Shown piece after piece: positions 1-5,797 of a stretch of 8,542 bases of DNA (the first letter of the stretch is position 1; each line of letters starts with the position of its first letter). A model generated the notes under the pieces. It was given only the letters and a program-made list of their open reading frames with translations. It was not told where the DNA came from and ran no database searches. The translations under genes and the position numbers were made by a program. Location: contig RPQK01000298.1 of assembly GCA_003819755.1 (NCBI GenBank), forward strand, positions 1 through 8,542, given 5' to 3'. The DNA is from Acidobacteriota bacterium (GTDB taxonomy: Bacteria; Acidobacteriota; UBA6911; RPQK01).

Positions 1-987
1 CCCGTAATAGCCCGTGTAGTAGCCGCCGTAGTACGAATAGCCCGGGTAGAACATCCACGGATCGTAGAGGCCGAAGAACGGGTATCTCCAGGCGGCCGAC
101 CACATCGGAAAGCCGTAGTACCAGGAGTAGAGGTCCCAAGCGGACACGGGTGGCGCTATTGCCCCTGCGTCCGGATAGGTGGCCCGGTATACCGTCCCCT
201 TTTCGACGATGAACCGATCAGGGAAGGAAAGAGCCACCATCAGGTCGAGAATTTGGTCAGGGGCGCCCGCCGCGGTGAGCCGAGCCAACAATTTTGAGCT
301 GATGGAAAACCGGGGCTCGGTCTCGACCAGCATCGCTTCGACGGCTTCGCTTCCGACTTTCTGCAGGCCCTCAATGACGTCGTCCGGATCGAGCCTGCCG
401 GTACTGACTCTCGCCCTTTCCCAGTTGGCCAAGACGGCTAATCGGGCCCCCTCGGCCTGCGGCAAGATATCTGGGGGAAGCGATCCCGCCGGGCGATATC
501 GCTGGATCCAGACGCCCGGCTGATCGTTGGCCTGCACGACTTGAATATCGATCAGGTTGCGCTTCCGGTCGAACAGCATGGCCCCCGACAATAGGCGTCG
601 CTGACCGTTGCACGTGAGATCGGAACGGCTGAACAAGCGGGTTCCGTCCGAAGACCAGGTCATCTCACGAGATCCCTGGCACCCGAGTCGATTCACCGGG
701 CCGCGTTTCCCGTTGGGTGTCAGGACGTCCTGGGTTGCCACACCGGGAGTAATTAGCCGAACGCTTTCTCCGCCCTCCGCAGGAGCGATGAACAGGAGAG
801 GTTGGCCGGCTTGGCCGGCGCCGTTTTCGGCAACCGGCGTCCATGCGCCTATCCACGGCAGCCAGCGGGGGTCAACGGTCGGCTGAGCTGATGCCGGTGT
901 GGCGACGGCAAGAAAAATAACTCCGAGAAACAGCCGAGCCGCCCGGTTTCTCGCGTGACGCTCCTTTACGCCGAATCCTGACGTCAT
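1..987 (-). CDS. Exported hypothetical protein with Tyr/Gly/Trp-rich C-terminus (partial, runs off window)
   Basis: The minus strand is open without a stop from an ATG at 987 to the window edge, giving 329 residues; the C-terminus lies outside. The start is fixed by AAGGAGG four bases upstream and an ATGA overlap with the barrel gene. Residues 1-35 look like a Sec signal peptide: basic start (KERHARNRAAR), hydrophobic core LFLGVIFLAVA, and cleavage near ASA-QP at 34/35. Residues 60-165 look beta-rich and hold the only two cysteines (C103, C126). Residues 180-260 look helical (DPDDVIEGLQKVG, LARLTAAGAPDQILDLMVAL) and resemble, from memory, a helical module in acidobacterial hypothetical proteins. 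From about 284 the chain is aromatic- and glycine-rich (SWYYGFP, GYSYYGGYYTGYYG). The function is unknown. The product should be periplasmic, surface-attached or secreted, and is likely translationally coupled to the barrel. Confidence 0.85.
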   Translation of the reverse strand, partial: MTSGFGVKERHARNRAARLFLGVIFLAVATPASAQPTVDPRWLPWIGAWTPVAENGAGQAGQPLLFIAPAEGGESVRLITPGVATQDVLTPNGKRGPVNRLGCQGSREMTWSSDGTRLFSRSDLTCNGQRRLLSGAMLFDRKRNLIDIQVVQANDQPGVWIQRYRPAGSLPPDILPQAEGARLAVLANWERARVSTGRLDPDDVIEGLQKVGSEAVEAMLVETEPRFSISSKLLARLTAAGAPDQILDLMVALSFPDRFIVEKGTVYRATYPDAGAIAPPVSAWDLYSWYYGFPMWSAAWRYPFFGLYDPWMFYPGYSYYGGYYTGYYG

Positions 988-1745
988 AGCGCCTCCTTGT
1001 CAAACCTGAAAAAGAGTCCCCCAGTCGCCCTCACGCCCGATAAATCAATCGGGTCAAAACCCCGAAAATCAGCTTCAAGATCGTTTTCGGCCCACTCGTA
1101 GCGCAACTGGAAGTCGAGGAACAATCTCCGAGTCAGGCTGACTTCCAATCCGCCCAGTCCAAAGACAACCGGCGACCAGCCCTGCGATCGGAAATGCTCC
1201 TCAAAAATCGACAGATCCTGAAAATCCACGAAATCACCATCTTGCTGAAAACTATAAAAGAGAGCCCCGCCGCCGCCTCCGACATATGGGACGAATCGGG
1301 ACGGTGTCCAGGCAAAACGCCCGAACTCGCGGCCCCTCGGCACCAGGAAGAATTTGACGGCCCCGGTGACGGGTATCCGCTTCAGCGTCGTCTCCTGGGT
1401 GATCGGTTGATCCGCCTCGTTAAGATACCCTCGAACCTCGGACGGCGTTCGCGATCCCATGTACTCGACGCTGGCGACGATATCCAGGCGCGGATGGATC
1501 GTGAAAGCCAGTTCTCCGCCGAAACTGAAAGATCGGAAATCGGCCTTCTCCAAGGTTAACTGATCTGTGACGAGATCAAAAACACCGCTGTTCGCAAAAG
1601 GCAGGTTCATTCCCAGGCGACCTCCTACTGAACCGAGAGGCCTCGAAAACAAGAAGTCGCGAGAATTCTGGGTCGATTGCGCCAGAGCGACGAGTGGAGC
1701 CAGAGCAGCGACGACAGACAGGAGACCGAGCCGGTGAAAACGCAT
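984..1745 (-). CDS. Small outer-membrane beta-barrel protein
   Basis: This 253-residue protein has a clear Sec signal peptide (MRFHRLGLLSVVAALAPLVALA, cleavage near 22/23). The rest alternates polar and hydrophobic/aromatic residues, as in amphipathic beta strands: about 40-50, 71-83, 86-97, 121-134, 151-166, 189-204, 207-217 and 235-249. Roughly eight strands and the length fit an OmpA/OmpW-like eight-stranded barrel; the exact family is not identified. There are no cysteines. The last strand (GVRATGGLFFRF) ends in an aromatic like a BAM recognition signal, but five extra residues (DKEAL) follow it, and their codons contain the ribosome binding site of the next gene. The ATG is preceded by GGGAGGGG at a short distance. 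It lies 69 bp after the thioredoxin gene and overlaps the next gene by 4 bp. Its role could be structural, adhesive or a small porin. Confidence 0.85.
   Translation of the reverse strand: MRFHRLGLLSVVAALAPLVALAQSTQNSRDFLFSRPLGSVGGRLGMNLPFANSGVFDLVTDQLTLEKADFRSFSFGGELAFTIHPRLDIVASVEYMGSRTPSEVRGYLNEADQPITQETTLKRIPVTGAVKFFLVPRGREFGRFAWTPSRFVPYVGGGGGALFYSFQQDGDFVDFQDLSIFEEHFRSQGWSPVVFGLGGLEVSLTRRLFLDFQLRYEWAENDLEADFRGFDPIDLSGVRATGGLFFRFDKEAL
992..998 (-). promoter_or_regulatory. Ribosome binding site of the aromatic-rich protein, inside the barrel gene
   Basis: AAGGAGG on the minus strand lies four bases before the ATG at 987. It is inside the final codons of the barrel gene (Lys-Glu-Ala-Leu-stop), which overlaps the next start as ATGA. 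This fixes the downstream start and suggests translational coupling. Confidence 0.8.
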
Positions 1746-1764
1746 TTTGCCCCTCCCAAAATTA

Positions 1765-1787
1765 CCGCTGACAGTTTGATGCAGCGG
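1765..1787 (-). other. Small hairpin between thioredoxin and barrel genes
   Basis: On the minus strand CCGCTG and CAGCGG can pair as a 6-bp stem around an 11-base loop, followed by TAATTTT. It could act as a weak attenuator or a processing site. The stem is short, the loop large and the T-run broken, so I do not call it a terminator. It sits in the 69-bp gap just upstream of the barrel gene's ribosome binding site. Confidence 0.25.
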
Positions 1788-1814
1788 ACCAGAGGGAGGT
1801 TCACGGAGACCCGG

Positions 1815-2348
1815 CTATCGTGCCAGCTGGCGCGTAATGAGGTCGATCATGCGGTCGAATTCAGCCTGGTTGTAACCTTGAGATTGAAAAACGATCTTGC
1901 CGGCCGAATCCAGGACATAAGTGCGCGGAATATACTGCCGGGCGAACAACGAATAGACTTCGCGCTTGGGGTCGGGAGCGACGGGGAAACTGAACCCGCG
2001 CTGCTTGACGAAAGGAACCAAATCTGAAGATGACTGCTCGCGGGCAATCGCGATCATCGCGAAGTTTTTGCCGCGGAAGCGCTGCCAGACATCCTTTTCG
2101 AGCCTCGGCATCTCCGCCAGACAAGGCCCGCACCAGGTGGCAAAGAAGTTAATCAGTGTCACTGCTCCCTTGCTCTGTGGAATCGAGAAGCTTGCCCCGT
2201 CAAGGGTCTTCAGCGCGAATGCCGGCGCTGCCTGCCCTACTGCTGTGAAGGTGTCTCGATCTTTGCCGGACGTGTTTTGTGCAAGCGCGAAGCTGAAAAC
2301 CAACAAAACAATAAAAGGGGCAAACGCCGGGCGTTCGAAGATTCGCAT
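1815..2348 (-). CDS. TlpA/ResA-like exported thioredoxin-fold thiol-disulfide oxidoreductase
   Basis: This 177-residue protein is of the AhpC-TSA/Redoxin (TlpA-like) type. The N-terminus is a signal peptide or anchor (FAPFIVLLVFSFALAQ, residues 9-24). The mature part opens with the typical strand VGQAAPAFALKTLDG, then INFFATWCGPCLAEMPRLE with the CxxC site at C73-G-P-C76, an insertion, and the cis-proline region YIPRTYVLD (P141). C73 and C76 are the only cysteines. Length and motif order match periplasmic TlpA/ResA proteins, which reduce or exchange disulfides in exported proteins and in cytochrome c maturation. No cytochrome c gene is nearby, so the substrate is unknown; the two-cysteine exported protein downstream is one candidate (inference). 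The ATG at 2348 has only a weak upstream AGG. It lies 30 bp after the permease stop, so co-transcription is likely. Confidence 0.92.
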   Translation of the reverse strand: MRIFERPAFAPFIVLLVFSFALAQNTSGKDRDTFTAVGQAAPAFALKTLDGASFSIPQSKGAVTLINFFATWCGPCLAEMPRLEKDVWQRFRGKNFAMIAIAREQSSSDLVPFVKQRGFSFPVAPDPKREVYSLFARQYIPRTYVLDSAGKIVFQSQGYNQAEFDRMIDLITRQLAR

Positions 2349-2378
2349 AGGGCCTATCTTACCCCAGAACGCCCCAAC

Positions 2379-4790
2379 TCATTCATACCTCAATGCTCGG
2401 ATCGGAGCCATTCGCGACGCGCGGAAAGCAGGGACGAAGTTGGCCATCAGGATGACTCCCAGGAGCAGTCCGACGCAGAGGAGGTACGCCGGGACAGTTG
2501 CGCTTTGCGTTCCGTAAAAGTCGCCGGCCAGGCCGCTCGGAATCGGCAGTGCGATCGCCACCCCGATAACCGAGCCGAGCAAGGCGAGGAAGCCTCCTCG
2601 CCTCATGGTTAGAATCAGGATTTGACCGGGCTGCGCGCCCAGAGCCAGGCGGATGCCAATTTCGGCGGTTCGCTGCTTGATCGTCAACGAAACCACCCCG
2701 TAAAGACCGATCGTGGCGAGAATAAGGGCCAGGACTCCGAAGCTGCCGAAAACTCCGGCCGCGATCTGGTTCGGGAGGAGCGCGAAGCGAAGGTTATCTT
2801 TCAGTGAAGTGGTCTGAATGATCACCGCACGGGGCGTGACCGTCCGGACCATCTTACGGATTTCCTCCGCGAGTTGTCCGGAGCTCGAGATCCCATCGAC
2901 CATCAGCGTAAACTCCCTGCACGGGTTCTGGTCGCCAGCCAGGTAAAGGTAGGCCTCGGGCTTCACCCTCATGCCTTGCGACATGACGTCAGCCGCGATG
3001 CCAACGATTTCCGAAGCCACCCTGCTCTCTCCGATGTGGATTGTCCGGCCGATCGCGCTCCGGCCGGGCCAGAAACGGGCGGCCATCGCCTGGCTGATCA
3101 CGACAACCTTCCGGCTCGAAGCTGTATCCTGCTCGGAGAACTCCCGACCCTGGATGATGCGAATCCCCATAAGTCGAAAGTAGTCGCTGGCGACAACATT
3201 GGACCTGATTTGATTTGCCTGGTCGGTCGGCTCGTCGGCCGAAAAATAGACGCTCTGCCGGGCGCCTGTGCCGGACAGTGCCAGCGGGGCTGCCTTGGCC
3301 CAGGTAACACCTTTCGCACCCGGCAAAGACTGGATGTTCTCGACCAACTGGCGAGAGTGGGAAAGCATTGTTTCCTTCGACCCGCCGGAATCCAGAGTGA
3401 TCAGCAGCATGTCTTTTTTTTCGAAGCCGACATCAGCTTTCAGACCCCGCAAAAAGCCCAGCACGAGGATCGACGAAGTAATCAGAAGGACGAGGGAAAC
3501 CGCGAGTTGACCGACAATCACCCCGCTCCGGAGCCACAGCCGGGAGGTGGACGTGCGCACGGTGTCGCCTTTCATGACCGGCGTAAGGTCGATCTTTGAA
3601 CAGCGAAGAGTCGGAGCCAGCCCAAACACCAGCATCGACAGTACCGAAATGAGGAGTGTGAACCCCGCGACCCGGAAATCCATCCGAAAGCCGGGGTCCA
3701 GAGAAAATGGCAGAGACGGAATAAACAGCCGGGTTCCATCTATTACCCAGAAACTAATGACCAGGCAAAGACCGGCGCCGGCCAGCGCGAGCATCAAGCT
3801 CTCGATCATCAGGAGCCGGATCAGCCGGCCGCGGCCCGCTCCCAGGGCAAAACGTATGGCGATTTCTCTTCGACGTTCTTCGAATTTGGCAAAAAAGAGC
3901 GCGGATACGTTCAGACACGCGATCAAGAGGACGATCCCTGTCAGGACCATCAGGATGTAAGCCAGTCTTTTCCCCTCAGCTCCGCCTTCTCCGATGCCGG
4001 TGTAGTCCGACTCGGGAATGATCGTGATTTTCGGTTGTCCCACTCCCTTTTGGGGGCGAACGGTCAGGAGATGAGAAAGGGCTGCCATTTCGGCACGGCA
4101 TTGCTCGAGCGTGACCCCGGGGGCAAGCCGCGCCTGGATGTCAAGGCCAGGATGACGACGTCGGTTGACGTCGTTCCAGTTTGTGCTCGATTCAAGCGGT
4201 TGCCAGAAATCGGACGTGATAATCCTTTCGGTTCCTGTGAACTCTTGGGGCGCGACGCCGATAATCGTGGCGTCGCGGTCGTAAAGCGACACTCGACGCC
4301 CAATGACGCCCGGGTCGCTGCCAAATCGGGTTGCCCAGACACTGTGGCCGATCACCAATACCGATTTGTTAGCATCATCGGGGGAGAAGAAACGGCCGAG
4401 TCTGGGCCGGACGGTCAGCAGCGAGAAATACCCGGCCGAAACCTCTTGAGCCAGGAAGATCTCTACCCCGCCCTCATTGCGTATCGCGACTCCGCCCCTT
4501 TGGCTGGCTGTCACGTCAGCGAGGGTTCGTGCGTACTTCCCCAGTTCCAGGTAGTCGTCATAGCAGAATCCTCCCCGCAGGTTCCCCCGCCCGTCGTTTA
4601 TAGACAGCCGAACCACTCGGTCGGGTTCCTTGAAAGGGAATGGTCGGAGGATGAGTGCGTCAACCAGGCCAAAGATGATCGAATTAATGCCTATCCCAAG
4701 GGCGAGAGAAAACAATGCGACGAGGACGAACTTGGGGTTCTTACGGAACATCCGCAAAGCGAAGCGAAAATCAGCCAGCAAGCCTTTCAC
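2379..4790 (-). CDS. ADOP-type duplicated FtsX/MacB-like permease, no ATPase domain
   Basis: This 803-residue inner-membrane protein has two MacB/FtsX-like halves. Each half has a long periplasmic MacB_PCD-like region, and both carry FtsX-type motifs: RRREIAIRFALGAGRGRLIRLL (309-330) and QRTAEIGIRLALGAQPGQI (706-724). Membrane segments are visible near 21-45, 277-301, 327-352, 373-393, 424-447, 676-702, 730-752 and 768-787. This matches the acidobacterial duplicated orphan permease family, whose members usually start with a DLRYALR..RKNP-like segment; here it is LLADFRFALRMFRKNP. I chose the GTG at 4790 because AAGGGGG lies seven bases upstream and this gives the usual family N-terminus. A TTG at 4877 is in frame and would add 29 residues without a good binding site. 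There is no Walker-containing ATPase gene in the window. The family's substrates are unknown; related MacB systems act as mechanotransmitters for export. It is the first gene of the minus-strand block. Confidence 0.92.
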   Translation of the reverse strand: MKGLLADFRFALRMFRKNPKFVLVALFSLALGIGINSIIFGLVDALILRPFPFKEPDRVVRLSINDGRGNLRGGFCYDDYLELGKYARTLADVTASQRGGVAIRNEGGVEIFLAQEVSAGYFSLLTVRPRLGRFFSPDDANKSVLVIGHSVWATRFGSDPGVIGRRVSLYDRDATIIGVAPQEFTGTERIITSDFWQPLESSTNWNDVNRRRHPGLDIQARLAPGVTLEQCRAEMAALSHLLTVRPQKGVGQPKITIIPESDYTGIGEGGAEGKRLAYILMVLTGIVLLIACLNVSALFFAKFEERRREIAIRFALGAGRGRLIRLLMIESLMLALAGAGLCLVISFWVIDGTRLFIPSLPFSLDPGFRMDFRVAGFTLLISVLSMLVFGLAPTLRCSKIDLTPVMKGDTVRTSTSRLWLRSGVIVGQLAVSLVLLITSSILVLGFLRGLKADVGFEKKDMLLITLDSGGSKETMLSHSRQLVENIQSLPGAKGVTWAKAAPLALSGTGARQSVYFSADEPTDQANQIRSNVVASDYFRLMGIRIIQGREFSEQDTASSRKVVVISQAMAARFWPGRSAIGRTIHIGESRVASEIVGIAADVMSQGMRVKPEAYLYLAGDQNPCREFTLMVDGISSSGQLAEEIRKMVRTVTPRAVIIQTTSLKDNLRFALLPNQIAAGVFGSFGVLALILATIGLYGVVSLTIKQRTAEIGIRLALGAQPGQILILTMRRGGFLALLGSVIGVAIALPIPSGLAGDFYGTQSATVPAYLLCVGLLLGVILMANFVPAFRASRMAPIRALRYE

Positions 4791-4797
4791 GGTCTTT

Positions 4798-4805
4798 CCC
4801 CCTTC
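4798..4805 (-). promoter_or_regulatory. Ribosome binding site deciding the permease start
   Basis: GAAGGGGG on the minus strand lies seven bases before the GTG at 4790. The in-frame ATG at 4808 and TTG at 4877 have no comparable element, so this site favours the GTG start. Confidence 0.6.
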
Positions 4806-4901
4806 CATACAGCTGCATATCGTCCTGTTACGCACAAGGTGCTCAGCAAGTTCGGCTTCAGTCAGATTTTTCGACAAGGAAGCCTGCTGTAGAATCCAAT
4901 C

Positions 4902-4907
4902 GAGGGG
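4902..4907 (+). promoter_or_regulatory. Ribosome binding site of the SDR gene
   Basis: GAGGGG lies five bases before the ATG at 4913. It selects that ATG over upstream in-frame starts, which would begin inside the divergent permease gene. Confidence 0.7.
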
Positions 4908-4912
4908 AAAAC

Positions 4913-5707
4913 ATGGAGCTGGAACTGGGCGGGAAGGTGGCGGTGATCACAGGGGGGAGCAGCGGAATTGGCTTGGCTGTCGCGGATCGGCTGGCCGGTG
5001 AAGGCGTTCATTTGGCGCTTTGCGCGAGAAAGGAAACGGAGCTCGACGCCGCAGTGCGCGATCTGGCCGCCAGGTATCCGGTCAGGGTCGTGGGAGTGGC
5101 TGCAGATGTGAGCCGGGGAGACGAGATCAGCCGGTTCGCCGATCGGGTGGCTGGAACCTTCGGTCGGGTGGATATCCTCATAAACAACGCCGGCATCGGA
5201 AGCAACGAGACTATTCTCGATGCTCCCGATTCCCGTTGGCAATACTACTGGGATCTTCATGTAATGGCTGCCGTGCGACTCGCTCGCATTTTTGTGCCCA
5301 TCATGAAAAAGGGGGGAGGCGGTGTCATCCTTCATAACGCCTCAATCTGCGCGAGCCAGCCGCTCGGACACGAGCCCATCTACAACGTGACCAAAGCCGC
5401 TCTCGTCATGTTTTCGAAGTGCCTCGCCAACGAAGTGGCGAAGGACAACATCCGCGTCAATGCCGTCAACCCGGGACTGGTTCTGACAACGCCTTGGCGG
5501 GAATACGCGGAGGATCAGGCGGAGAAGGCAGGGGGCCGGTGGGAGAACATTTTGGATCAAATTGCTGCGGAGAAGAGTCGACTGTCGCGTTTTGCGTCGC
5601 CGGGGGAAATCGCCGATTTCTTTATCTTTCTCTGCTCCCCCCGCGCCGCTTACTGCACCGGCTCGACCTACTACATCGACGGCGGCTGGCTGCGGGTGGT
5701 GAAGTAG
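4913..5707 (+). CDS. Short-chain dehydrogenase/reductase (classical SDR), probably NADP(H)-dependent
   Basis: This 264-residue cytoplasmic Rossmann-fold oxidoreductase has the usual classical SDR length. Motifs in order: TGGSSGIG at 13-20 for cofactor binding, AADVS at 63-67 for the adenine ring, NNAG at 91-94, the catalytic triad S144-Y157-K161 (YNVTK), and NPG at 186-188 after the active site. R39-K40 just after the second strand favours NADP(H) over NAD(H) by the usual rule. The structural Asn of the Asn-Ser-Tyr-Lys tetrad, expected in a DVNL-like segment, is His116 here (WDLHVMAAVRLAR). The C-terminus (TGSTYYIDGGWLRVVK) is typical of the family. The substrate cannot be read from sequence; FabG-like annotations are common for such proteins but no lipid-synthesis gene is nearby. 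It is transcribed away from the permease block and ends at an intrinsic terminator, so it is probably monocistronic. Confidence 0.93.
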   Translation: MELELGGKVAVITGGSSGIGLAVADRLAGEGVHLALCARKETELDAAVRDLAARYPVRVVGVAADVSRGDEISRFADRVAGTFGRVDILINNAGIGSNETILDAPDSRWQYYWDLHVMAAVRLARIFVPIMKKGGGGVILHNASICASQPLGHEPIYNVTKAALVMFSKCLANEVAKDNIRVNAVNPGLVLTTPWREYAEDQAEKAGGRWENILDQIAAEKSRLSRFASPGEIADFFIFLCSPRAAYCTGSTYYIDGGWLRVVK

Positions 5708-5741
5708 AGGCGCAGGAGCAGCGCCGCTGCCCTGCGCTTTT
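5708..5741 (+). terminator. Intrinsic terminator after the SDR gene
   Basis: Directly after the SDR stop, GCGCAGG-A-GCAGC (5710-5722) pairs with GCTGC-CCTGCGC (5726-5737). This makes a 12-bp GC-rich stem with one bulged A and a three-base loop, followed by TTTT. Two more weak pairs extend the base. It separates the SDR gene from the co-directional peptidase gene. Confidence 0.8.
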
Positions 5742-5762
5742 ACGTATCTCGCAACCAGCGTC

Positions 5763-5797
5763 TTGAAGGCAACCGAGATCTGCTAAGCTCTGGCTTG
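5763..5797 (+). promoter_or_regulatory. Candidate promoter of the M1 peptidase, possibly leaderless
   Basis: TTGAAG at 5763-5768 resembles a -35. TGCTAAGCT at 5781-5789 resembles an extended -10. The spacer is 15 bp, slightly short. A transcript starting 6-8 bases after the -10 would begin at or next to the GTG at 5797. No Shine-Dalgarno-like sequence precedes that GTG, which fits leaderless translation. Confidence 0.4.

Larger units (their letters stand above)
4791..4912. promoter_or_regulatory. Divergent intergenic region between permease block and SDR gene
   Basis: This 122-bp gap lies between two divergently oriented starts and must hold promoters for both directions. For the plus strand, TAGAAT at 4890-4895 matches the -10 consensus at five of six positions and sits just upstream of the SDR ribosome binding site, which would give a very short leader. 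No good -35 accompanies it. I found no convincing promoter for the minus strand and no clear operator palindrome. Confidence 0.4.

Noticed and set aside
179..886. Plus-strand open frames of 114 and 92 codons, and minus-strand frames of 80 and 63 codons
   Set aside because: They lie across the continuous minus-strand frame 987-1, which has a signal peptide, a strong ribosome binding site and an ATGA junction. The short frames have no recognisable protein features.
1765..1787. Terminator between the thioredoxin and barrel genes
   Set aside because: The stem has only 6 bp with an 11-base loop and a broken T-run, so I list it as a hairpin, not a terminator. The block can still be one transcript.
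2874..3599. 241-codon plus-strand frame inside the permease gene
   Set aside because: It is antisense to a permease with clear family motifs along its whole length. Its translation is rich in His, Arg, Gly and Pro without domain character.
4035..4892. 285-codon plus-strand frame inside the permease gene
   Set aside because: Same reason: it is antisense to the conserved first half of the permease and has no recognisable motif.
4715..4912. 66-residue N-terminal extension of the SDR
   Set aside because: It would start inside the divergent permease gene. The SDR fold begins normally at MELELGGKVAVITGG from the ATG at 4913, which has its own ribosome binding site.
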